In this document: positions 22,590-34,639 of the stretch, in pieces
Layout: every line of letters begins with the position of its first letter
How positions within the stretch are numbered: position 1 is the first letter of the stretch
Assembly (NCBI GenBank): GCA_006176705.1
Contig: QRFJ01003348.1
Coordinates: forward strand, 62,001-126,000
Direction: 5' to 3'
Length of the DNA stretch: 64,000 nt
From: Cocos nucifera
Lineage: Eukaryota > Streptophyta > Magnoliopsida > Arecales > Arecaceae
The notes under the pieces: model-generated
The model's database searches: none
Seen by the model: the letters and a program-made list of their open reading frames with translations, nothing else
Told to the model about the DNA's origin: nothing
Program-made: the position numbers and the translations under genes

Positions 22590-23630
22590 GAGCACGATCA
22601 CACATGGTGAGCTGTAGATGATCATCTATGCTTGCATTTCAAGGAGTACTGGCATCGCATTCATTGCCACTGGTATGTTGTAGTGCACGACCAGGGGATG
22701 GAGGCAGTGTGGCAGCGGCCATATGACAGCATTAGTATAGAGGACTGGGCTATCATATGCCGTACATACGAGAATCCGATATATCAAATAACTTTTTTTA
22801 TTTAGAATTTAATAATTAAATCATTTATTTTTAAATTTAATTATTTACTAACTAATTTGACTATTAACTATGCAGGATCGATGGGCCAAAAAAATTATGA
22901 ATCAGGCAAAATAGACAATCTCGCATTATGGGGTTTCGAAGCCATTCACTCGCCATATGGAGTAGATGATAAGTAATTTCTATTTATCATATTTTAACTC
23001 TTTAACTATTTAAAAAAAAATTATTAATTATTCTTAAATTATAGAGAGATGTAGAGAGTGGTGAGCTTCCTAGTAGGATCATGATATACTAGCGGACCCA
23101 TCAACAATGGTCAGGGGATTGAACGGTTGGGAGCCAAGAGCTTTACGTAAGTTTTTCCAACTATTTTTTCATTGGTATTTTAATTTTTAGTACAAACTTA
23201 GAATCACTATAAATTTAATTTTCAGGATCGTATGATAGACATTAGATCTCAGGCTATCCCAAAGGGCTCGATTGCACCCATAAATGATGAGATCTATGAT
23301 TAGATGCTTGGTACGAGATTTTATTATATTAGAAGGTTAGGATATGAGAATAGAGCTCCTACATCTTCATGTTCATCTAGGACTGACATCCACGTTGCCT
23401 ATGATGTTCGACTGATGGAGATATAGAAATAGACTACTGAGGATCGGAGTAGGCTATTGAGTTGACTATACGTGTCGATGAGTATCAGCTACTCCAGATA
23501 TAGATGATGGAGCGAATGGCCAGATGAAATAGATGATGCAGTTCATGAGACAGCAGCAGACCAGTCCGAACTTCTTTGAGTGCTCTCCTTCTTCGATCCA
23601 TTCTCCTTATCCAGATACCACCAATGCTTG
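22590..23630 (+). pseudogene. CACTA second gene, Transposase_24-like, spliced pseudogene
   Basis: Exon-like blocks separated by AT-rich intron-like DNA: DDHLCLHFKEYWHRIHCHWY and EDWAIICRTYENPIYQ (about 22618-22790); DRWAKKIMNQAK then ISHYGVSKPFTRHME (about 22877-22965); VESGELPSRIMIY and THQQWSGD (about 23050-23140); then, after GTAAGTTTTT...TTTTCAG, DRMIDIRSQAIPKGSIAPIN and RFYYIRRLGYENRAP (23227-23430). This order matches the plant transposase family PF03004 found next to CACTA transposases. Stops (for example about 22912, 23090, 23302 and 23428) show it is dead. Confidence 0.65.
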
Positions 23631-23689
23631 ATGGCCGGCAACCTATTTTTGTATATTTTTATTCTTATTTTAAATTTTTATATTTACAA

Positions 23690-24376
23690 AAAAATATTTT
23701 TTAAATTATATTTTATATAATGAAATGATGAAATTTAATTATAAATAAAAAGATGAAATTTATTTATGAATTTATTTTATAAATTTTTTATTTTAATTTT
23801 ATAAATTATAAATATAAATACTAAAAGTATAAATTATAAAATATATTTATTTATAAATTATTTTTAAAAGTAATTTGTAATGTAATTATTTATGATGAAA
23901 TATTTTTATCATAAATAATTTATTATTTATGATGGGAAAAAATTCATTATAAATAAAAATTATTTATGATAAAAATATTTTCATCTTAAATAAAAAATTA
24001 TTTATGATGGATATTTTTTTCATTATAAATAATTAATTATTTATAATAAAAATATTTTCATCATAAATATTTTTTTTTATTATGGATTTTTTTATCAAAA
24101 AAAATTATTTATGATGCAAAATTTTGGTTTTTCCATCATAAATATTTTTGTTGCAAATAATTTAATGAATAAAAAAAATTTGATAAAAATTTTTTATCAT
24201 AAAAAATCTTTATTAGCGATGAAAATTAAATTTTCATCTATAATTATTATTTATGATCTCATTTTTTGTGATGAAGAATTAGCGACATAATTTTCATTGC
24301 TAATAATTTTTAGCGATGGAAATTGATTATTTGCGATGAATTTTTTGCATCATAAAAAATAGGTTTTATTGTAATG
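23690..24376 (+). repeat. CACTA subterminal repeats and terminal inverted repeat end
   Basis: Very AT-rich DNA with dozens of variants of ATTTATGATGAAAATATTTT and its complement, in both orientations, as in the subterminal regions where CACTA transposases bind. The terminal end occupies about 24347-24376. No gene is present. Confidence 0.7.
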
Positions 24377-24379
24377 ACT

Positions 24380-25860
24380 TCGATCTTGTACTTATTAGCC
24401 ATCTCTATAGCCTTCGTGATCTCAGCCTTATGGGGGTTTACTGCCTCCATGTTTGTGAAAAGGTGGTGCCCCAGCTACAAACAATAAGATACAAGTTATT
24501 ATTAGAAAACATACGTATATTCAACCAAGTACAAAAAGGTAGTAGTTATCTCGATGAAGGCTGCAAAGAAGTACTCTTTCCTTCTCTCTTGATCGTCAGT
24601 CTAGAGTATCCTTTCAATTATTCCTAGGATGATGCAACCCTCTATCAAGGGCTGGACGACTCCTAGTCATCCAGGGATGCTCGGTCCGAATCAACACTAT
24701 TGCTGCCAGATTCACTAGAATTCCTCCGGACCTTCTTGGTGATGGGCTTCTTTTTTCTCTTCTCCACCTTCTCCTTTTCTGTAGGAGGTTCTGGAGCGGT
24801 GACCTCGATGGGTAGGCTTGAGGTCTGCGGGTGTGCTTCAACTTCAAAGGTGGAGATAGCTTAGGTCGGGATGGCCGAGCTTGATTCTCCAATATTTGCT
24901 TGCTTGGACATCTCCCCCAGAGTACTTCCCTTACTTTTTTAGGCTCAGAGCCCCTTGGTCAGCAACTTCAGTTCCTCGGGAGTCATCTTTGAAAGATGAA
25001 TAGGTCGAGGTTAAAACAATATATAAAAATAAGAAGAAAACATATATTAGTACTTGCAGGGTTGACAGGACTTAGGCCCAGGTTGAATAGGATTGTATTA
25101 TCTACTAATAAAATGATTAGTAGAGGGGTTTTATAATCCCTAAGGGTGTGGGCAGAATTGAGATCTTCCCATTCCAGCCCTGAAGCCCTATAGACCGAAT
25201 CTCTCAGTTAATCCTAAGGGGGAAGCCTCAACTCAACTAAAGGACAAGACACACAAAAAAAAATTCTTCCAATTATGGATTAAGGAGGGGGCACCTTTAA
25301 GCAACTCCTTATTGAACTGGGGTGATCAATCTTTGGTGGAAGGATGATGCTTAAAGATGAAGAAATTTTGGAATAAAGAGATGGAAGGCCGAACCTTGTC
25401 TAAAAGACAAAGTGCGAGGAATCCTATGATAAACCGAAAGAAGTTTGGGACTAATGAAAAAAAAGATATATTCAGGAAACAAAAAAGTTCAATGACAAAA
25501 GGAGGGATGGGGAGTCTTAGCCCGGCATGGAGAGCCTCCATGTACAAATAAAACCAACTTGAAGGAGGGGCACAAGCTCCGTCACCTGACCTTGGAAGTT
25601 TCAGTTCGTACTCGAAGGGAACCCCGTACTGAACTCAGATTAAGGAAAGGTCTTCGATAGAAATAGTATAAGGAATGGTCTCAGAAATGAAGACCACATG
25701 GACTACCTCTCTAAACTCGATTTCGTCCCTAGGGCTGGTGTTAGTGGAGCTTGAACCGGACAAACTCCTAAAATCGATGGACCAAAAAATTTCAAAGGCC
25801 ATTTCAGATTAAGCAAAATTAAGAAAAACTCACCAAAAACTAGAGGAAATCAATAAAAAA
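24380..25860 (-). pseudogene. antisense additional gene of Tat element U, split by CACTA
   Basis: Minus-strand exon 1 has VQYGVPFEYELKLP, ALHAGLRLPIPPFVIELFCF and FRFIIGFLALCLLDKVRPSI, then HPSTKD, paralleling T's antisense protein. A 67-base intron (24987-25053, GTACTA...TTTCAAAG) is followed by an exon starting MTPEELKLLTKGL, aligned with T's MDTEAAAMLAKGL. That exon contains a basic stretch EKEKVEKRKKKPITKK. A second acceptor (TTTGTAG, about 24475) precedes NMEAVNPHKAEITKAIEMAN, which runs into the CACTA end. Stops near 25650, 25325 and 24945 mark it as a pseudogene. Confidence 0.66.
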
Positions 25861-26465
25861 AAAAGAACTTAAGGAACAGAGGAAGAACGACTGACTCCCC
25901 CCCTCCAAGAAAACTACTAAGGATCAAAAAGCAGAAGAAAAGTGAAGAAAATGAGAAATAGGAGGTTGGGGTACTAACCTAAATCGATCGAAGAACTTGA
26001 TGATGCAGTCGAAATGGCAAAGGAACAACAAAGGTAAGGCGATGGAAGAGTAGGGCAAGATGATCAGAGGCGAAGAAGATGAAAACCAGAGAAAGAACAG
26101 GAGAGGAGGCAAACCAGAGTAAGGGGGAAGACAAGAAAAGGAGATTAAATAGTCAGAGGAATCTCGAAGCAGTTATGATTGCAGATCATCTATGCCGAAT
26201 CTCCATCCTCCGCGTGTCTTCTCCATTATTGTAGTAGCAGACATCTGACAAACCTATCATGGTGTTGTGTAATTGAGCTTCGCACCAAAAAAAATTTGAA
26301 AACAAAGGTCATTTTGGGTCATTCTGCAATAAAAAACTTCTACATCAATTCAAATAATCTAAAATATTTCATCTCCCAAAAGTGGGAAGCCAGAGGATAC
26401 TTCGACGATCGCAAGTCTTAGTACTCCCTTCATCTAAACTTCAAATGTGGGAGTAGGGAGATAAG

Positions 26466-27579
26466 TATTATGGGTAAAATAGCTCCTGTCAAAATTCAAT
26501 TGAAAGTCCAACCTCGGTATAGTACCATCAGAGGTCACGATAATTAGATCTGAGCTTCATCCTAGTCGACCCCCTAGTCCAAATAAGTTTCGAAAGATCG
26601 ACATCCTAATGTGATTAAGTTCAAAGCTTTAATCAAGAGCAGATCACTCTAAAGACCGCAACTGCTCCCATCAATGTCCAATTTTGTATAGTGGTCGAAC
26701 TCCTTTAATCCGACCCTCTAGTCTCACCTTGATAGCTGTAGATCCCATCAAGATTATACTATGAACTTCGGTCGAACAAACTTGAACAATAAAAGAAATG
26801 TGTTGTTCGATTGATTCCAACCTCTAATCTTTAGCTCAAAATAAGTGACAGCCGCCCCACAAATATTGAACTTCAGCACTGTCCAACCTCACCTAGTAGC
26901 CGACCTTGGATGTTGGCCAAACTTCACTAAAGTAGTAGAAGCAGCAACTAAGGAACCCAATATCTTTCCAGTCCCCTAGCTCCGAGCGACCTTGACATCT
27001 CAATCACATGCCCAACTCATATAGCCGATCTCATAGTTATCACCTACCGACCTCAGCTTCCATGGTACATCTTCAGATCAAAGAATTTGACCTATAAGTT
27101 TGACATCTCCAGTCTAGGAACCAGCCCTCAAGCTCAACTCATCCAACCTCAAGTCCTAACAGTACTATTTTGGGTCAAGCTACTCATAGTCAAGCTTGGA
27201 AGTATCTGAGACCTTATGTCCAAACTCCAGCTAGTACTCTCCAATCGCTAGCGAGTTGCGACAATTGACAGTCCACTCTTCATAACAAACTATAAGTGAC
27301 TCAAATAGTTCTCTAACGTTCTGTTATGGCTATCATATTATTTTATTACAAGCTCCATCTATAAAAGAGACCCTCCAAATATGCTTTCTTTGCTAAGCTC
27401 TCTTCTTTATTCATATCTTCTGTGTACTTCATTCTTGTTGGTCATAAAGCTAACTTAACCATCGGAGGATTCATGCTGGAGCCAACTCTGGTCAGGACTT
27501 TATCTTGCAGGTCTCGTCAATGAGATCATCGCCTTCACCTCCAGCAAACTCCAGCGGCCATCCATTTTTTGCACCAACA
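26466..27579 (+). repeat. 3' LTR of Tat element U
   Basis: Starts TATTATGGGTAAAATAG (aligned with TGTTGGAGGTAAA of T), ends TTGCACCAACA, and has TATAAAAG at 27360-27367 in the same context as T (CATCTATAAAAGAGACCCT). The length is 1114 bp. It lacks the pyrimidine-rich minisatellite of T and instead has unrelated U3 sequence. AATAT (27580-27584) would be its target duplication if the left end were present. Confidence 0.75.
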
Positions 27580-28090
27580 AATATAATTTTACCAACTTTT
27601 CCAGCCGAAAGAATATTTCTAATCCAAGAAGCAGAAGCATGATCAAACCTACAAGGCCATAAAAAAATGAAAAATGATTAGAAATGAAACTAGAAGCTCT
27701 AGATGCAAAAAAATAAGGAACATGTAAATACACTAGGTAATAGAGCCAAGTGAACGATGTATCATAACCAAGATTTGCAAGTTGTCTAATGGAGATGAGG
27801 TTTGGGGATAAACAAGGAACATGACAAACTTTATCTATTGACAAGAAAGTAGGAAAGCAAATAAAACTAACATCGTTAATAGATAGAGGAGTTCAATTTT
27901 ATGTATAGAGAAAGGCTTGAAAATAGTGATAAGACTAGAAAATAAGAAATGATTAGAAATCATGTGATGAGTTGCACTTGAATCAAAAATCCATGTTGTG
28001 TGGTAATACTTGAAGACTAGTAGAAGGATAAATAGTTGAAGTAGCATATCTATTGAGTGATTGAAGATTTTGTTGTAACTAATATGTAAT

Positions 28091-28110
28091 GAATAATTTT
28101 TAAATTGCAA
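28091..28110 (+). repeat. 20 bp target-site duplication of LINE (left)
   Basis: GAATAATTTTTAAATTGCAA here and GAATAATCTTTAAATCACAA at 28801-28820, identical at 17 of 20 bases and flanking the LINE on both sides. The length is typical of target-primed reverse transcription. Confidence 0.82.
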
Positions 28111-28800
28111 CCTTAGTTTTTAAGGTTCACTCTTAAGAGAGCTCTTGCTCAAGCGATTGAGGTTATGCAAGCACCCTCTGTTGAAGGGCTTTTCAGAGCT
28201 CGGGACAACTAGAACTCTCCATCAGGTATTGCAGTGACTTGGATAGCCTTGATCACTTAGGATCCCCCACCTCCATGCATCCTTAAGGCAAACTTCGATG
28301 GTAGTGTGTTTGATGGTGGATGTTAAGACAGAGCTAGATTTATGATCAGAGGTCTTGACTAATGCTTCATTGCCTCTGGGGACGATCACCTATATGACCC
28401 AACTGTTCATGGGGCCAAGTTGAGGGTTATGTGGGTTGGGATGCATTGCACTAGGCTTTATCTATGGGTGGAGTGCATACAGCTTAAGGGAGATTTAGCA
28501 ATGATGGTTGGATGGATCCATTGATAGACGAGTACAACTATTGGTTAGCATCCCTTGCTTTAGGATATTTGGCATCTAGCAAGCACTTGTATGATTTTTT
28601 AGGCCATACACATATATCAGGAGGCAAATGGAGCTATAAATTGGATCATCATTTTTATAGTTGAGCATACTGGAGATTGGATTTGGGATGACTATACTGC
28701 TATTTCTACACCCCTCTGTTGTTTTGCTTTTTGATTTCTTTGAATGTATTCACACCAAACTAGTGTGATTCTTCAGCCATATATATATAAAAAAGAAAAG
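28111..28800 (+). mobile_element. 5'-truncated LINE (L1-type) with RNase H tail domain
   Basis: A 690 bp insertion, bounded by the 20 bp duplication, inside copia remnant X. The conceptual product is the plant LINE C-terminal RNase H: WDPPPPCILKANFDGSVFDG, then FIASGDDHLYDPTVHGAKLR, LYLWVECIQLKGDLAMMVGW and AIHIYQEANGAINWI. The expected E of GAELRA is K (GAKLR), and several stops interrupt it. It ends in an A-rich stretch (ATATATATAAAAAAGAAAAG) just before the right duplication, as expected of a LINE 3' end. The 5' part (endonuclease, RT) is missing through truncated insertion. Confidence 0.8.
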
Positions 28801-30153
28801 GAATAATCTTTAAATCACAAGAGTCTATAACTACAGCACTTGAACCTTTAGGATTATCATATGATGTGTAAATCTGTACAAGAGTAGTTGTCTGTCATGA
28901 AATGCTGAGGTATTGTATTAGAGAATTGTTGAAGAGGTGCTTTGTTGGTCTCAAGAGGATTCTTGGGACATTTGTTGCGTGAATGTTTGTCATCGAAGTT
29001 CCTCATAATAGTTGCAGTGGATATCACTGTGAGAAGTAGTAAACATAGATATCCTAGCTCTTTATTGGATCATGGTAGATGATAGCCTAGACTTTGATGC
29101 AACCAAGATAGTGTTATGACTAGAATTAGTAAAGAAACAAGGGAATGAAGACAAGTTTCCTTAGTTAGTAATTTAGACAATGCAATATTCAAAGTAGAAA
29201 GAGGAGATCGATAAAGAATTGAACTCCTAATGTTCTCAAATTTAGGCCTAAGAGCCATAAAAAATTGGAGTATGTTTAATTAGATTTTGCATCAAATAGA
29301 GTAGCACAACAAGGAGAAGTTTAGAATGCATAAGTGCAACTTGATCCCACATCTTGCTCATCTCCAAGTAGAAGGTTTTAATTCTTTTATCTCCTTGAGG
29401 AGCTAACCTTATATCAAGCTCAAGATGATATCTCTTTGCTTTACTAGATTGTTAAACATCTTTGTGAGATATTTGTATGGTCCTCTGCCACATCAAACTT
29501 GTATAGATTGACATTGATTGATGGTTCCACTAAATTTAGGATCCATGATGAAACCTTTGAATTATTAGTGCTCCCATGCTTATAGGCTTTGTTATACTCT
29601 TTATTAGAGATACCATTATATCTAGTAGGAGGTGTTGCTGAAATATCAAAGTAATCCCATAGGTCTTGAGCCATCAAAGTGTGACAAATGTTGGGTGCCC
29701 ACTGATTAAAATTTTTCTCATTCAATTTAATTGAAATAATTTGAATCATTTCAACTGCCATGGGGTTACCAAAGGTGCAAATATATATATATATAAACAA
29801 CTCATATAGACCAAAGCTCAAATGGTTAGGGAGCAACTTCTAGTAAAATAGGAAGTATGCAAAGATTGATGTTGAGAAGAGGTTGTGTGAAATTTATAGA
29901 CCAAGATTAATTTGTGATAATTCCAATATACAAAGAATAAATAATTTTGAACACCAATCCTTAAGGCAAATCAGATTCAAGACATAAGAGGCTAATGTGC
30001 TGGACAATGTTTCTAAACAAATTATATTTGTTGAAATCAATTACATAAAGGTGAAATCCAAAGTTGAAAAGGAAAACTCTAGATATATGAAATAACACAA
30101 ACCTTGTTGAGCAATGAGGAGTTTTAAAGATTGTAAAGTATCGGTAAAGTAGT

Positions 30154-30500
30154 GGTCCCGGTACCATGTGAACTTGGAGAAGATAAGAGGTATACTATAT
30201 GCAAACTAGATCTGGAATTCAAATATAGAGACTCTATATGAGGCTTCTACAATCCTAGTCTTATACATTGTGACTAGATACATATATAACTAATAGGGTG
30301 GAGGGAGCAAATAAAGAATGGGGACTATGAAGGTGGTCTATTATAGAAGAAGAGCAAGATGGTCATTGTAATTGATGGAGAAGTGATTTAGGAGGATTAG
30401 CAGAATCAATGTGGACAACTTTGACTATTATAAAGAGGACTGGATAGAGTTCAAGATCAAGATCCATCATATCAAGAAATCAAATACTGTGCCAAACTTT
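30154..30500 (-). repeat. primer site and probable 5' LTR of copia remnant X
   Basis: Plus-strand GGTCCCGGTACCATGTGAAC is a mutated form of GCTCTGATACCATGTGAAC, the usual copia primer-site/LTR junction on the minus strand, placing the LTR edge at 30167. The outer end of the LTR is not clear; I set it near 30500 only by loss of recognisable pattern. Confidence 0.45.
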
Positions 30501-30897
30501 TAAAGACCATAATGCCCGTACAATGCCTGATTGAGATGCTCTTATTTTGAAATAGGATAACTTTTCAAGTTCTATGACTTGGTGCTACCAGTTAAGGGTG
30601 CAGCATATCAAGTAATTAGGATCAAATTCCATCTTTTAGACCATAAAATAGGCTAGTCAAAGTAAATTTTCTTTTTAGGAGAAACTTTGACCAAGCATAT
30701 CTTTAAGTCTAGCAAAAATTATGTAGGATGGCCGAAACCATAGTTGAAATAGATGTCAAGATCTACCTTCTATAGGAGTTTAGATTTTTCATGATTATTT
30801 GCATTATTCATATTGATTTTGGGAAAGATATATCCTCTTTCAACTAAAGTGGAACTCAACTTAAATTGTGCAATAGCAGACTTCACTAGTATATATA
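30501..30897. other. unassigned AT-rich DNA left of element B
   Basis: No ORF, RNA or repeat that I can name. It could be the outer part of X's LTR or another worn element. The sequence continues across element B at 41279. Confidence 0.4.
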
Positions 30898-30902
30898 GAG
30901 AT
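30898..30902 (+). repeat. target-site duplication of element B (left)
   Basis: GAGAT here is repeated exactly at 41274-41278 on the other side of the element, proving a single insertion event. Confidence 0.93.
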
Positions 30903-33187
30903 TGAAGGAAAATCCTGATTTCCTAGATCAGGTTCATTCAGATCTGATAGGATCAAGAGATATATTTCAAAAAAAAATTTCTTTGATCTGAATCAGATCT
31001 GAAATATTTCAGATCTAATTTTTATTATTCTAATAATTAAAATAAAATATAGATAAATTAAATTAGATTTAATTTACCTTGACGTAGGGTAATCCTATTA
31101 TCCATTGATGATCCTGTAAGCAGTGGAAGGTTCTGGATCTAAACACGCAAGTGCTTGGCCTCTACCGGTATCTACTCGAGCTAAATCTGGAGATCCTCTT
31201 CTTCTCTATCACATCTCCAAAAATCATATCTGAATCTAATTTGGAGGATCTTCAAAACTCCTTTTGAAGATCAGCAGTCGTCCTTTGCAGCAGTGCAGCC
31301 TTCTAGCTTTCTGATCGCCTTTCTCTTGATCTGGATTGCACCAACCAAGATCCAAAACTTCTTTGGGCATGGAGAGGAGAGGGAGAAGATGAACTTTGGC
31401 ATGGAGGAGGAGAGGAGAGGCAGCCTTGGGGCATGGAGAATTGTTCTTACTTTGAGTTGGGCGCAGGGTCTTATTTATAGACTATGCTGTGATCCAACTC
31501 CTCTTCTTCCCAACCAATCACAACCCTTTGTGAAATCAGATCTAAATCTGATTGGTGGGAATAGAGTCCCCTGGATTCCTCCTTAGAGGGTGCCTAAGAC
31601 AGTCAAAGTTGGTTCTTAGGAGAACTCTAATTGGAATCCAAAAAGGAGATGGAGTCCCTATCCAACAGGGACTCCTGGGCGCCTCCAACTTGGGCACACG
31701 CCAAGGGTGGCGTGCGCCCTCCTCCTTGCCAGGTTCTGGCAGGGGGACAGGCCCCCACCAGCTCTCCAATAGGTGCATGACACATGGATCAAAAGTCAAA
31801 GTGTCAATGGTCAACATTTGACCAGTCAAAGGTCAGACTTTTGACCAAAGTCAAAGGACGAGAAGAAATGGCAGGTGACCAAAAATGGCAGGTAATGTCT
31901 TACAAAATAAGACAACCTTTTCTGACTTGGACAACCTCCAGTCAGACCATAGTGAAGGCCTCTGATTGAGCACAAACTCCTTTGGCTCAGTCAGGACAAC
32001 TTATTTATGATAGTAAAAGAAGAACGTTAGGTTCAATCGAGTGCTAGCACGATTTTCTTGAACCTAATTGAATCTCATTCAGATCAATTGAACTGGATCA
32101 GTTCAATTGATGATCACCAGATTCAAACCCTTATTTGTGTGACCCAGTTAGGTTCAGTTCTGTATGGTAATGGGATATGTCATGATCTCTATCATCGACA
32201 TCATCGAAACTCCTTTCGATGGATCAGAACTCTTCTGATTCGAACAGCTAGAATGATCGATCATCTAAATCATTCTAATTGCTCCCAAAATCCACCAGTG
32301 ACACCTAGCAGTATATGGTGGCAACCCATCAGAGCTGAATGCGAACCTCTTGGTGCAGCTACCTGTGTGATTAAGTTCTTCTATCTTGAGCCCCGATCAG
32401 ATTAGGGTTAAGGTGAACTCGTCAAACCCTAGTTTCTGTCATATGATGTAATCATTCGATTCAAGTCCGAATGTGAAAATCTAAATAGAAACTCTTTCTA
32501 TTATTTCACTCTGCCATGGCCATGGACTTCTGGACTTGATTCTCATGATCATCATAGGGCTGCTCCTCTACCACCGAGGTAGATAGATTCCATCTTGATG
32601 CAATCCAGTTCCTACAATGAACATGCTATAGCCAACATACACCTCAGGATTCCATATGGCTAGGAGATCGAGTAATGGTGTAGTCAAACTATAACACCCT
32701 CAAGGTGAACTGTCCGATGCACCTCAGGTCAAAGAACCAGACACACTACTGCAGCAGCATCGAGTCAGTCATTGACGAGAAGGTAGACTTCCTAATGACT
32801 ACTCGAGGTGGTCACGCTCAGTGCCCTCGTTCTCTAACGAGTACCTGTACTCTCGCTCCGGTGTCTCCACACCGTAGACTCAAGACTCATCTACTAAAGA
32901 GAAGCGATTGTACACCAACCTTCTGGATCAATCACCATCCTCGTGATGATCCTATGGTCGGGAGCATTTTATGAGTTAATAATGATTATTCATGTCTTAA
33001 ATTTTCAACTCTTGAAAATATGAATTATCATTACCATTAACTCAAAGGATGTATCACAGACACTAAATACACATATGTGATAGAAAATAACCCATTTTAT
33101 TGATTATAGTCAAAATTATAATTTTGCCCCTAGAAGTGTATTACAAGTGTCAGCCAATTCTGGCTTCTAGGGCACATATATCTAACA
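30903..33187 (-). repeat. 3' LTR of copia element B
   Basis: Plus-strand ends are TGAAGG and ATCTAACA. It pairs with 39027-41273 and keeps the two hairpins (31692-31719 and 31727-31741) that the 5' LTR lacks. TATA on the minus strand is at 31471-31480. Confidence 0.95.
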
Positions 33188-33198
33188 ATCTCCCACTT
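33188..33198 (-). promoter_or_regulatory. polypurine tract of element B
   Basis: AAGTGGGAGAT on the minus strand, directly against the TGTTAGAT start of the 3' LTR; the standard form in plant copia elements. The pol stop codon lies only a few bases upstream. Confidence 0.88.
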
Positions 33199-33201
33199 GT
33201 C

Positions 33202-34632
33202 CTAAAGCCAATTGGCTACAAGTCTAAGTCCCATCTTCTCAAGGTGGGCTTCGATCTTCTGCTGGCCCAACGGCTTTGTAAGTGGGTCTGCCACATTATC
33301 TGCGGAGTTGACTCTCTTGACCTCGACGTAACCCTTCTCGAGGTAATCGCGGATGAGGTGGTATCGCCGCTCAATGTGCTTGGATTTTTGGTGAGACCTC
33401 GGCTCCTTAGCAAGGGCTATGGCGCCATTGTTGTCGCAGTATAGAGGAATGGCATCTGATGGCATTACTCCAATTTCTGCAGCAAACTTCTTGTACCAGA
33501 ATGCTTCCTTCGCAGCCTCTGATGCAGCGATATATTCTGCTTCCATGGTGGAATCTGCTATCACTGGTTTGCTTGGAACTCTTCCAGCTGACAGCACCAC
33601 CATTGCACACAAACAGACTCCCAGATGTCGACTTTCGATCATCTATATCGGACATGAAATCCGAGTCTGTGTATCCCTGGACTTGGAGTTCTCCATTACC
33701 AAAGACCAACATCATATCCTTAGTTCTTCTCAAGTACTTAAGGATACATTTCACAGAAGTCCAGTGTTCTTCACCTGGATTTGACTGATATCTGCTTGTG
33801 ACACTCACAGCATGGGCTATATCAGGTCGTGTACATAGCATGGCATACATGAGGCTCCCTATTGCAGAAGCATAAGGGATCTTGCTCATGCGTTCTATTT
33901 CCTCAGGTGTGCTAGGGCACATCTTCTTGGAAAGATGAATACCATGTCTGAAGGGTATTAATCCCCTCTTAGAGTTTTCCATACTAAACCTCTTTAGTAC
34001 TTCCTCTATGTACATCTTCTGTGAAAGTCCTAGCATCCTATTCGGTCTATCCCTATAGACCTTAATTCCTAGAATAAAGGATGCTTCACCTAGGTCTTTC
34101 ATGGAGAATTCCTTGGACAACCATATTTTGACTGTCATCAACATGGGAATATCATTCCCAATAAGGAGGATGTCATCCACGTACAATACGAGGAAGACAA
34201 CAGCGCTCCCACTGACCTTTTTGAAGACACATGGTTTCCTCTTCATTTTTGATGAAACCAAACTATTTTGATCACATCATTGAAATGAGTGTTCCAGCTC
34301 CGAGATGCTTGCTTAAGTCCATATATGGACCTTTGCAGCTTGCAAACCTTGTGATCAGTATCACTGGATGTGAAACCTAGCGGCTGTTCCATATAGATAT
34401 CTTCCTCAAGATATCCATTTAAGAATGCCATTTTCACGTCCATTTGCCATATTTCATAATCGAAATAGGCTGCAACGGCAAGCAATGTGCGGATGGATTT
34501 TAGCATAGCCACTGGGAAAAAGGTATCCTGATAGTCAATGCCTTCGCATTGACTATAACCTTTTGCCACTAGTCTAGCCTTGAATGTCTCCACATTTTCC
34601 CATCTGCACCAATCTTTCTCTTGAAGATCCAT
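33202..34632 (-). pseudogene. copia reverse transcriptase and RNase H (element B), frameshifted
   Basis: RT of the RVT_2 type: ETFKARLVAKGYSQCEGIDY (about 34590), WQMDVKMAFLNGYLEEDIYM (about 34430), VCKLQRSIYGLKQASRSWNT, then after a frameshift near 34255 the catalytic FLVLYVDDILLIGND (about 34170), DLGEASFILGIKVYRDR and YASAIGSLMYAMLCTRPDIA. RNase H follows a second frameshift near 33600: DSTMEAEYIAASEAAKEAFW, YCDNNGAIALAKEP and HIERRYHLIRDYLEKGYVEV, ending LRLVANWL. The catalytic YVDD and RNase H acidic residues are present; only frames are broken. Confidence 0.93.
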
Positions 34633-34639
34633 TTACACC

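Larger units (their letters stand above)
22532..24376 (+). mobile_element. CACTA (En/Spm) transposon, right fragment with terminal end
   Basis: Continues the transposon broken at 9230. It contains a second-gene remnant (22590-23630), then about 700 bases of AT-rich subterminal repeats, and ends at 24376. The outermost bases on the minus strand are CATTACAATAAAACC, one C-to-T change from a canonical CACTA end. ACT (24377-24379) would be the 3 bp target duplication. The flank is the antisense gene of Tat element U. Confidence 0.72.
24377..27579 (+). mobile_element. Tat-type retrotransposon U, 3' part
   Basis: Holds the antisense gene (24380-25860), an untranslated stretch (25861-26446), a polypurine tract (26447-26465) and the 3' LTR (26466-27579). 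The same order and antisense gene family as T, but clearly diverged. Its left part is cut off by the CACTA insertion at 24376; gag-pol of U is not in the window. Confidence 0.78.
27580..30166 (-). pseudogene. old copia element X: gag and protease remnants
   Basis: Read on the minus strand: MAVEMIQIISIKLNEKNFNQ then W and ICHTLMAQDLWDYF (gag, about 29760 downwards), a degenerate zinc knuckle CNYYEEL near 29010, then after the LINE insertion TTWIFDSSATHHMISN (protease, Asp-Ser-Ser-Ala where relatives have Asp-Ser-Gly-Ala) and VCHVPCLSPNLISIRQLANL (gag-pre-integrase region, about 27820). A mutated primer site is at 30154-30166. The element is truncated at 27580 by Tat element U; no integrase or RT remains. 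29840-30150 is untranslated leader. Confidence 0.75.

Noticed and set aside
33100..33788. Plus-strand ORFs of 109-121 codons over the copia RNase H/RT region
   Set aside because: Mirror frames of the minus-strand pol; no domain or promoter.
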